From the NCBI GenBank assembly GCA_015499985.1, contig JAAAUF010000005.1, forward strand, positions 87,048-136,541: DNA of 49,494 nucleotides. Direction: 5' to 3'. The stretch comes from Haplosporangium gracile (Eukaryota; Mortierellomycota; Mortierellomycetes; Mortierellales; Mortierellaceae). A program made the translations under genes and the position numbers. Below the pieces are notes generated by a model, which saw only the letters and a program-made list of their open reading frames with translations, was not told where the DNA came from and made no database searches. Positions 34,874 through 44,072 of the stretch are shown here, in pieces (position 1 is the first letter of the stretch; the number at the start of each line of letters is the position of its first letter).

Positions 34874-36721
34874 TCAGGAAAAGATAGCTTCCCGCAGACT
34901 CTTGATATCAAACATAATGGGAACAACAAGCCCATTAATTTTGACATTAATCGTCTTGAAGTCTCCATCATCTCCACCTCCTCCTCCTCCTGCAGTTGCC
35001 TGTTCTTCTAGTGCCGTCTGTGCGTGATATTGAGGTTGCGGGCCCAGAGGATGCGGTCGCATCGAATAAGTGTGAATCGAAGACGACGACGACTCTGCTG
35101 AAGATGACGCTGTTGCTGCTGGAGGAGGTGACGGTGAGGGTGGAGAGCGGATATTGTAAGTCCGTTGTGGCGACAGCTCCTCCAATCCAGGCTGGTCAAA
35201 ATCGTCCTGCATCAGGTCATCAATGTCGTTATGATCATTGTTGCCGACATCTTCCATCTCATGGTCCTGATCGACTGCTGGTGCAGCTGGTGGGGGTGAG
35301 GGTGGGGGATGGATTTGAGGGATGGCACTGAGACGGTGCTGTTGTTGTTGTCGTGCAGATGTGGATGCTGCTCGGGGTGCTTGTGTCCGTGTGGCTAATG
35401 GTGGTAATGGCACCGAGACCAGAGTTGGGTTAGGTGGGATGTTTGCTGGTATTGCTGATGACGATGATGACGAAGTAGAAAAAGACGTAGAGGGGCCCGC
35501 CAACGCTGCTGCTGCTGTTGTTAGCGTTGATGTTGATGAGGACGAGGACGAAGCTGCTGCAGTGATGACAGGAGAATTAATGGCTGCCACGACAGCCTCT
35601 CCGGGTGTAAAGATCCTGTTCCTGATACCTTGATCGACAGCACTAGGTCGAACCCTAGGCCCTTGCATCCCAGGTGGTGGTCGAAATGGTGGACGACCTG
35701 GTGGACGACCTGGCCCCCTTCTTATAGGTCCTGGCCCTCCTCCTGGTCCCACTCCTCCTGCTGCATGTGATCCTGGTGGAGGTGGTCGTCTACGAAGATG
35801 AGGAGGTAGTGGCGGTCTACCCGGCCGTCCTGTCCCTGGCGGCCCTGGCGGTCTAGGAGGTAATAATCCTGCTCCTCTCAGTGGTGGTCCTGGCCGTGGC
35901 ACTGGTGCAGTCCCTCCTGGAATGTTCAACGGTCTCGGTCGGACAGCCCCAACTTCTGTCCCAGCTCCTGGTCCAGATCCTGCTGCTGTCGCTGCTGTGC
36001 CATCTGTCAATCTTAATCTCGCCCGTGGTCCGGGTGGTGCACCAGGAGCGCGACCCGTCGCACTAGCAGCAGCACCTGCAGTAGCAGCGCCACCAGCTGC
36101 TGCCGCCTCTCTGCTCGGCGGCCGTCCGGGAGCCCCAGGCTCCTTGGGCTCCCGCTCCTTCAAATAAACAAAGACATTCAAAACAATCAACCCCTCATCC
36201 GGTAAGCGCTTCGCTTCCTGTCTCCAAGCCTTGGCCATCTGATTCTCAAAATTCTCCCCGGTCATCTGCTGATAATACTTTTGCGGCACCGACTCGGCCG
36301 GTTTGATATAGGGGACTCCATCCTCAGGCCAGACCAAATCCGGGTGTCGCGCTACATGGGCGGATATGCGTTCCCGAAGAATGATGTAGGAGTCTTGGCC
36401 TTGGACATGCTCGTAGGGTTCTGGGTCTGGGAGTCCGTGGGTGAGACGACGTCGTTCGAGGGGTTCGCCTTTTCGTAGGTGGAGCTGGATTTTGTAGACG
36501 GGGGGTAATGGGCGGAGGGGAGTTTTTTGATTGGTTTTGCGTTGTTGTTGTTGTTGAGATGGTTGATGGGCTTGTTGTTGTTCTTGTTGACCTTGCTGCT
36601 GATGTTGAAGTGATGTGCCTGGTGCGTTGTTGTTGCTATTGTTGTCCATGATGAGGTGATCACGTTGTTCTTCTGGATCGAGGACGGGATGAGGAGGGAT
36701 CGAAGAGTACCGTTCGACCAT
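34874..36721 (-). CDS. unrecognised Pro/Gly/Arg-rich protein with a compact N-terminal domain
   Basis: A single uninterrupted frame of 615 residues. I do not recognise the family. Residues 1-70 are Gln/Asn-rich. Residues about 75-190 look like a folded domain (VYKIQLHLRKGEPLERRRL, then DLVWPEDGVPYIKPAESV, then QMTGENFENQMAKAWR, then LIVLNVFVYLKE), with mixed hydrophobic and charged pattern and alternating predicted strands and helices. Residues about 195-370 are extremely Pro/Gly/Arg/Ala-rich with repeated PPG, GRPP and GPG units. A Ser/Thr/Ala tract and acidic patches follow. The last 25 residues (ending MFDIKSLREAIFS) form a second short hydrophobic, possibly folded block. The opposite strand also has open frames here, because of GC-rich repeats, but this frame has the only folded-looking segments. 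Function is unknown; RNA or protein binding would be a guess. Confidence 0.75.
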   Translation of the reverse strand: MVERYSSIPPHPVLDPEEQRDHLIMDNNSNNNAPGTSLQHQQQGQQEQQQAHQPSQQQQQRKTNQKTPLRPLPPVYKIQLHLRKGEPLERRRLTHGLPDPEPYEHVQGQDSYIILRERISAHVARHPDLVWPEDGVPYIKPAESVPQKYYQQMTGENFENQMAKAWRQEAKRLPDEGLIVLNVFVYLKEREPKEPGAPGRPPSREAAAAGGAATAGAAASATGRAPGAPPGPRARLRLTDGTAATAAGSGPGAGTEVGAVRPRPLNIPGGTAPVPRPGPPLRGAGLLPPRPPGPPGTGRPGRPPLPPHLRRRPPPPGSHAAGGVGPGGGPGPIRRGPGRPPGRPPFRPPPGMQGPRVRPSAVDQGIRNRIFTPGEAVVAAINSPVITAAASSSSSSTSTLTTAAAALAGPSTSFSTSSSSSSAIPANIPPNPTLVSVPLPPLATRTQAPRAASTSARQQQQHRLSAIPQIHPPPSPPPAAPAVDQDHEMEDVGNNDHNDIDDLMQDDFDQPGLEELSPQRTYNIRSPPSPSPPPAATASSSAESSSSSIHTYSMRPHPLGPQPQYHAQTALEEQATAGGGGGGDDGDFKTINVKINGLVVPIMFDIKSLREAIFS

Positions 36722-36950
36722 GGGTGCAGTTAGAATAAAAGGGGCCTATTCTTGTAGTTGCTGGACCCTAACGCTAGTGGGTGAAAGTGAGGCTAAAGGG
36801 GGAAGTGGTTTTTTGTGTAGGTTCATCCTTAAGAAGGATACGAGAGAAAAGAGAGAACGTGCAGAATAGCACGACTGGCCGGAAATTGCTCGTCACGCTC
36901 TTCAGCAGGGGTGTTCGAGACAAAGGGACATACAAAGTACATATGATAAT

Positions 36951-38987
36951 TTATTTTCTAAAAGCTCGGGTATTGAGGAGAGGGTCCTGCTCAGAGGTAG
37001 ACCGCCGCACAGAGTGAGGATACAATGCTCCATGGATATCCCCCCACCACCATCTCCCATTATTCCTGAACCACTCGACTAATGATCGATAAAAAAACAA
37101 GGACAAACGTTAAGAAGCGACCGCATAACAAACATCAAAGAAAGGCAGACCATAGACCAGTTCTCAAAAGGCAACTTACTGGTGTTGACGATACCCTGTT
37201 CATAGTCCACCTGAGGCGACCAACCCAACTCAACAAGCTTTGTCGAATCAACAGCATATCGCTGATCATTAAAAGCCCGGTCCTCCACAAACACAATCCT
37301 GTCAATACATGTCCGACACTCGCCCTGGTGTTGGTTCGCCATTTCCTGTCTCATAATGACAGACGAATCTGGGTCCTGTACATAACCATTCAGTCCTCTT
37401 CCATTTCTTACGCATCCGTTCGAAGAGTGGAGTGGCGAGGGCAAGTGCAAGGGCTCGATGACCAGCCTATGGATCAAATTTTGCGCCAGCTCGATGTTAC
37501 TCAGTTCATGACCCGCTCCAATATTGTACACCTCGCCCACAAGACCCCGGTGCAGGATTACATCCAGCGCATTGGCAGCATCAGCCACATACAGATACGT
37601 CCGTGAATGCTGTCCCGACCCATGAATATAACAGTGTCCTTTTGACACCTCGCCGCCATCACCCTCTCTCTCTGCCGATCCTGATCCCGATCCTGATCTG
37701 GAGTTGTACGAGTCTGGGTAGAGCAAGTGCATGATAAACTTTGGGAAGATCTTTTCAGGGTACTGAAAGGGTCCATAGACGTTGTTGCTCCGTGTGATGA
37801 TAATAGGGATCTTGAACGACTTGTGGTATGCCTGAACCATACATTCTGCTGCAGCTTTGGTAGCCGAGTATGGGTTGCTTGGCGCCAATAGGCTGTCCTC
37901 CCTGCAGTCGGGCTATTTTGAGAAAGAGCAAGCGCCAAAAAAAATTAATTAAGGATTCTCCTCTAATTGCTGTTGTGTGAGTGGGGGAAATTAAATATAG
38001 TTTTTGTCCAACCCACAAACAAAAAAAAAACGTACCTGACCAAGACGACATTCGCCATAAACTTCATCCGTAGAGACAAAGACAAACCGATTCTCCACCT
38101 CGTCTCCGTCTCCTTGTCCCTGATCCCGCTCACTTTCACCAGCAACCTTCGCCTTACGATAGGAAGAGAGAGGTACAAAGTACTTCCTAGCAGCCTCAAG
38201 CAGAACATGAGTCCCCAAAACATTATTCTGTGTAAACTCAATCGACTGCCCAAAGGACTTGTCAACATGTGTCTGCGCAGCCAAATGCAAGATCGTATTA
38301 ATCCTGTACTCGACCATCGTCGACTCAATAAATTCCACGTCCGTAATATCCCCCTCCAGGAACACAAAGTTTGGGTACAAGGGGTTGGATCTGGCGTTGC
38401 CCTTACGAGGATCGAATTCGGTGGTGTCCTCAGAGGAGTTCAAGGTGTCTGAAGACTGTGACCATGGTATTTCTATTGTCGTTGTTGTTGCTGCTGTTGT
38501 TGTTGATGGGGATGAGGAGAATGTATCCTGAAAGGAATGAATAGTGCCCTGGTCAATTTCTTCTCCGTGTTCGTTGAGGAGGACGAGGAAAGGGCGGAGG
38601 TTGTTGAGCGAGCTGCAGTAATCGAGCTTGTCAACGACGACGATCAAGTACTCTGGGTAGTTCAGCACCAGCTTCCTGACCAGCACCGAGCCACTAAGGA
38701 AAAAATATATTGTGGTCTAATTGAGTCAAGTATTGCCAAAAAACAATGCTTTCATTTTGTACGGATAACGATAGCAGCGAAAAAGGTAAACAAAACAGAC
38801 TATAGGGGCAGGTCACTTACATGAACCCTGCACCTCCAGTCAGGAGAATACGCTTGGTTGACTTGTTATTGTTATTGCTATTGTTGTTGCTGATGTGGTG
38901 TTGGTCAGGGTGCTGTGATGGAGGAGAGTTGCGCCCGAGGAGGTCGTCGTGGATGTCGAAGGAGTGGAGGGCATCATGAGTGCTCAT
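36951..38987 (-). CDS. Nucleotide-sugar 4,6-dehydratase (RmlB/TGDS-like SDR), four exons
   Basis: Minus-strand exons 38987-38821, 38693-38036, 37912-37180 and 37078-36951 give 561 residues, versus about 350 for bacterial RmlB. These extended SDR enzymes convert an NDP-glucose to its 4-keto-6-deoxy form, the first step to rhamnose or other deoxysugars; whether the substrate is dTDP- or UDP-glucose cannot be told. The NAD motif GGAGFIG is at 51-57, formed across intron 1. Catalytic Thr-Asp-Glu are at 264-266 (FVFVSTDEVYGE) and the Tyr-Lys pair at Tyr290/Lys294 (NPYSATK). TRSNNVYGPFQYPEK and GWSPQVDYEQGI are also typical. The last exon gives EWFRNNGRWWWGDI, the Trp-rich end. Extra length comes from a Ser/Thr-rich insertion (about 95-160), a charged insertion (about 236-257), and Ser/Gly-rich loops later. 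AATAAA at 36955-36950 overlaps the stop codon. Confidence 0.9.
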
Positions 38988-39291
38988 TGCTGGGGCATGT
39001 TTGTAAAAAGAGAAAAAGAAAGAAAGAGAAAGAAGAGAGTTGAAAGAAAGGGACAACAGACTCTGGTGTTGTTCAATTATCCAATCTGAGGATCTTATCT
39101 GAGCTTCACGTGATCCAGACAAGGGCCAGAGTGGGGATTGGTGGCGCCTCTCTTTTTCCCCACTGGCTCCACTTTCTGGGGGTACTGGGTAGAGTGGGCA
39201 GATCAACGAAAAGGGTTGCGGTGATAGAGATCTTGACAATCGTGCTCGTTTATTATATGGCATACTTTTTGAAGGAAACAGGGACGATGGT
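38988..39291. promoter_or_regulatory. promoter of the 4,6-dehydratase gene
   Basis: A 304-base spacer between two tandem minus-strand genes. It contains TCACGTGA at 39106-39113 and a CCAAT (plus strand) near 39080. On the gene's strand the leader is pyrimidine-rich. The 3' end of the upstream gene's transcript must also lie here. Confidence 0.5.
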
Positions 39292-40974
39292 CTAAGAGTC
39301 ATTAGCAAAGGCTTGCTCGTATTTGAGGTTCGCCTCCCTTACGGCTCGTGTCTGGTCCTGAGGGCGTCCCTTTCCTGCCTTCTTCTTGCCCTTGGCCTTC
39401 TTGGGTGCACGCACTACCATCACTGGCACCGACGAATTGTGCACCAAAAAGTTACTGATCGATCCCAGCAACAATCTAAGGAAGGGGATATAAAGAAAGG
39501 TAACGAGAGTTAGTCCAGTCGCCTTTGTTAACTGTTGCATACCACAACGCCACTTGTATTGGCATAGAGTTCAAAAGATGTTACAAACCCTTTGATGGCA
39601 CCCCGGCCGCGGGACCCGACAATAACCGTCGACAGGTCCTCCAAGTCATCAATCTAATGTTGGTCGCGCGTACAACGAGTAAACAAAGTGAGTACATAAG
39701 CAAAAAAAAACGGTAGACTCCCACTTTTCGATTTCTAACAAAAATAAAATAAAATGTCTCAAGCATACCATCTCGATCAAGAGCTCTTTGGCTCCCATGG
39801 ACTTTGTGGCGGCAATAATGTGGATGACGACAGTAATATCCTTCAGACAGGTGTGCTCCAGTTGCTCATGGATGTTCTTTGTCAACTTTTCCGCGTCCTC
39901 TCGCATCTCTGTTTGCACCCCCTTCTTGACCACTTTGCTATCTATAGACATCGACAAGAAAAATAAGAGAAGATGAGTAAGTGAGATGGGTCATGCTTTT
40001 CATTATTTTCTCCGTCTTTTTCTTCAAGTAATCAAAAATAGAATGTATTTACCTTTTGTATCATCCTCAACGATGGTAACAACGTTCATCTCGTCTCCGT
40101 TCCGCAGCAGCGTAGTGATCGCCCACTCGGTGGCGTGCCAACTTTCTCCTGACAGATCGGTTGCAACCATGTAGTTCTTGCGTCCACGTGTCGATGTCTT
40201 GTTTTCCATATCTTCGGGATGGTTGTGTGGGTGGGGGACGTCGCTTCCAGAGTACTTCAAAGTAATGCGGGTCCGGGCAGGGTTCTTGGCTGTCTCGACC
40301 AAACATGGGAGTGCAATATGCGGCTTGACAGGTTCCTGCAGACGCTCCTCCTGTCCATGCAAGATAGTGCCTCCAGGGCTCGTAGGATCTTGGTAGAATT
40401 CTCCATCCATAGCAATACTAGGGATGGACATCCTGTTGGGTTCTGATGCTCTTGGTGCGACAGCCCCTGCTCCTTCTGTGCCTCCTTCTGTGCCTGTTTT
40501 CTTATCACCACCTGTGCCCAGTCGCAGACCCGCAACGGATTCGCCCAGCTGTTGAACGTTGGTCGCCGAGTCGTTGTCGTCATCGTTCGAAGAATCATCC
40601 TCATCGTCGTCCTCCTCTTCTTCCTCCTTCTTTTTCTCAGCATGGGTCTTGAGTTTGGTGGTGCCATCCATAGCCTCTAGCCTTGCATTGAGGTGGGAGG
40701 CATTAAATGCTCCGTCATTATCGTCATCGTCGTCGTCATCGTCGTCAGACTTTTTGTCACTCTCATAGGAGGCCTCGTCAAAGTCGTCAGAGTCGTCTTC
40801 CTCGGAGAAGGGCTGGTTGTCATTTGGCTTTTTGGAATGTCTTGATTTGTTCTTTTCATAGCTCTTGACGGACGCTGGGGAGAGGGGCATCTCCTCTGAG
40901 GCGTCTTCATCGTCGTTGTTGTTGTTGTTGACGGGCTGGTTTGTTTGAATGGCGAGGTCACTTGATGCTGACAT
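39292..40974 (-). CDS. Universal stress protein (USP) domain protein with long acidic N-terminal region
   Basis: Minus-strand exons 40974-40053, 39941-39769, 39653-39589 and 39475-39292 give 447 residues. USP domains are small Rossmann-like folds, often ATP-binding and stress-linked. The C-terminal half holds the domain: NYMVATDLSGESWHATEWA, DEMNVVTIVEDD, then VIHIIAATKSMGAKELLIEM, and the nucleotide motif G-x2-G-x9-G-S at Gly378, Gly381, Gly391, Ser392, so this is the ATP-binding type. The first 200 residues are disordered, with long Asp and Glu runs separated by Lys/Ser patches (about 60-135). A short Lys-rich tail follows the domain. Exon 3 uses a weaker GTTTGT donor, chosen because only that join restores the family sequence GAIKGLLLGS. 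Its head-to-head neighbour is GatB. Confidence 0.88.
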
Positions 40975-41370
40975 TGTTGTGTTGACCGCGGTTTTGTGAA
41001 GGGAGGTTGTGGGGGTAGTGAGTGTGAGTGATGCGTGTAGCGAGGAAGTAGGGTGAAGAAAGTTGTTATAGAGAGAGGGTTACGATGTGGTGGGAAGAAG
41101 AAAGAGAAAAAAAAGCAAAAAAAGAAGAGTAAAAAGAAGGGCCGACTTATCCATTTTTTTGCGTGCAACTGACCAGGTGCGGGGGCATTCTTTGGAGAGA
41201 GGACCACGCTCTACTCTGTCTCTTTACCTGCCGTCATTGGCATTGTGACTGTGAAATGAAGCCAAGCCGAAAGGGAAAAAAGGAAACCCGAAAAAGAATT
41301 AGCAGAGCTGATCAACCCTCTCAAGACAACTACATTCATTAGCACTTGACGCGACAATCAACCTCAAACA
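40975..41370. promoter_or_regulatory. divergent promoter between the USP-domain gene and GatB
   Basis: A 396-base shared promoter. The USP-side leader is a purine-rich stretch on the plus strand (41085-41140). No strong palindromic motif or open frame with family resemblance is visible. Confidence 0.45.
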
Positions 41371-43601
41371 ATGATGCGTCCATGGCTATTACGCGCACAA
41401 CAGGCGACAGGAGCACGACGTCTCTCATACCACTACCCAGCAAGGATACAATATCACGGGCATAGAGGACTAACAACAGCACACAGCCTCCACCCCCAGC
41501 AACAACGCCCCGCCCACGCTGCACCACCGCCCACAAGAAACCTGGTTAAGGGCCGCTGGGAACCCATCATCGGTCTCGAGATCCATGCTCAGATAAAGTC
41601 GACAACAAAGTTGTTCTCGGATGGTCAGACGTCGTTCAATGCACCCACCAATACCCATGTCACCCTCATCGATGCTGCCTATCCCGGTACCTTACCCGTA
41701 ACGTCCTTTTGAAAATTTATTTCAGTTATCATCCTCGTTAATCACTCACCGCTCCTACTTTGCAATCACCATTGGATTGAAATCTGACGGGAAAACATTT
41801 TTTTGCAATAATATTTTTTAGCATCTGAGCCAGGAGTGCGTGGATCTGGCGGTCAAAACCTCTCTTGCTCTGGACGCGCATGTCTACCCAGTCTCGTCCT
41901 TCGATCGCAAGCACTACTTTTACCCAGATCTGCCTCAAGGATACCAAATTACCCAGCACTACGGTAACAACCCTTAGCCTTGGAGTGCGCCACCCTACGA
42001 CGAGAAAGAAATCGTCTACTCACATTATCGGGTTCCTTTTTCAACTCTTTATATTTTTTAGAACCATTAGCGCAGAATGGCAAGATTGAGCTTTCACCGT
42101 TGGATGGACTAGACTACCACTTGACTGTCGGGATTGAACAACTGCAATTGGAACAGGATACAGGGAAATCGCTTCATGATGTTTACCCGGGGCTTACACT
42201 GTTAGATTTCAATCGTGCTGGGACTGGTCTGATGGAGATTGTGACGAAGCCTGATTTGCGTTCTTCCAAGGAGGCGGGTATCTTGGTCAAGAAGCTACAG
42301 GCTCTCTTGCGTGCCATCAATAGCTCTGACGGAAACATGGACGAGGTAATAGAATTGAGCTTTTGAGTCATTGCCTGATATGCAGGCTGCTGACTGTTCA
42401 TGTGTGTGGCACATATCTGACTGTCTGGGTTGTCATGGTATTCTAGGGATCGATGCGGTGTGATGTCAATGTGTCTGTGCATGAGGTCGGAAAAGCGTAC
42501 GGAGAGCGTTGCGAGTTGAAGAACTTGAACAGTATAAAGTCCGTTGTCGACGCTATTGGTAAGTAAACACGTCAAGCATCGTTACTGTGGTAAATGCGTG
42601 GTAATTAATACAAAGATCCTCATTTAAACTCATTTTTGCTCATATTTTTCGCATTCTGAAAATATAGACGCAGAGATTGCGCGCCAGATTGATGCATACG
42701 AATCAAACGACTCAGTGACACAGGAAACCAGGGGATTTGATGTCTCCACAGGAACGACATTCAGGATCCGAAGCAAAGAGTCCGCACCGGATTACCGATA
42801 CATGCCAGAACCCGATTTGCCTCGCCTTGTATTGGACTTGGCTACCATCCGTGCTCTGAAGGCGCAACTGCCAGAACTCCCGGATGTACAGAGGGAACGT
42901 ATCATGGACCAGTATGATTTAAGCATGATAGAGACACGGACACTGATGGGCGAGGATGGGATGGTTAAGTACTTTGAGAATGTGGTCTCGAAAGGATCCT
43001 CAGCCAAGAGTGCCATCACTTGGTGAGTCGTCATTAATGAACTGTGGATTGATTGCCATTTCACGAGGCCATGAACGTGCTCTAACTAGTACCATTTATC
43101 TGATGGTAAATAATTAGGACGATTCATGAGTTGTTGGGAAGGCTAAACACACGCGGGATCAAGTTCTCACCAGAGGTCGTCAAAGCTCCACAGCTGGGCT
43201 CCCTAATCAAATGTGTCGAACAAGGGGTGATATCTGCCAAGGTTGGCAAGACCGTCCTCAACCTTATGATCGAGGGCGACTTGCGGGACGCGGAAGCCAT
43301 CGTAGAAGAAAAGGGGTGGAGACAAATGGAGAACCATGACGAATTGGACAAGCTGTGTGAAGACATGATGTCGCAGTATCAGGATAAAGTCAAGGCGGTT
43401 CAGAAAGGGAATCTGGGGGTGTTAGGGTTCTTTGTGGGTCAGATTATGAAGCAGAGTAAGGGGCGTGCTAACCCTGTGGTTGTGAACCAGATTTTGAGGA
43501 CCAAGATGGGGTTGACGGAGGTGTCGGAATCAGTAGAAAGTGCGGCTGGTCAGTCGAGTAGTGGTGACCAGGGGCAGAAGAAGAAGAAGAAGAAGAAGTG
43601 A
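41371..43601 (+). CDS. GATB: Glutamyl-tRNA(Gln) amidotransferase subunit B, mitochondrial (GatB/PET112)
   Basis: Exons: 41371-41697, 41822-41963, 42062-42345, 42447-42558, 42668-43022 and 43118-43601, giving 567 residues. GatB is the tRNA-binding kinase subunit of the GatCAB/GatFAB enzyme that turns Glu-tRNA(Gln) into Gln-tRNA(Gln) in mitochondria. The first 55 or so residues are Arg/His/Gln-rich with few acids, a mitochondrial targeting signal. Family motifs: [90 protein letters not shown]. The C-terminal helical and YqeY-like tail domain is present ([12 protein letters not shown]). The protein ends in seven lysines encoded by an AAG repeat, which is unusual for the family. GatA and GatC/F are not in this window. 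Confidence 0.95.
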
Positions 43602-44072
43602 ACAAAGTAAAATCTATTGAAAGTGATTGTTTCGCAACAGAAAAGGAACGATATGATCGCATGGGTTGCACTCGACTACTGTAGGATATATTTTTTTTTC
43701 AGATTGCCTCTCGTAATTCCAAACAAGTGTCATGATCAAGACGTACCTGTCCAATTGGAACGCACTCAACTGTACAAAGGAGCAAGTCTGTGCCCACTCG
43801 CTCTGTCACTCACATTTGACGAGCACATCCTTCTTTTGCTCTTCTTTTTTTATTTTCTCTCATTCTTTCACCTTCCTCCCTCTCTCACTACATCGACCAC
43901 CCACGCACGCGTCCCTCTCTCCGTACCTTTGGCAATTCGACACACCCGCCTCACACCTTACCTTCCCTTAGCTCTCCTTAGCTGTTGCCAAATGTCAATT
44001 CGCTCTTCTCCATCCTCCACTAACCCCTAACTCATAAAAAAAAAAAAAGAACACAAAAAACACAAAAGTATT
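43602..44072 (+). promoter_or_regulatory. intergenic region and leader upstream of PAN2
   Basis: A 471-base spacer between tandem genes. From about 43790 to 44030 it is strongly pyrimidine-rich, then an A run lies at 44037-44048 and a CACAAAA stretch precedes the ATG. No coding sequence seen. Confidence 0.5.

Noticed and set aside
34996..36478. Plus-strand open frames opposite the Pro/Gly/Arg-rich gene
   Set aside because: They arise from GC-rich repeats; none contains a folded-looking segment, unlike the minus-strand frame.
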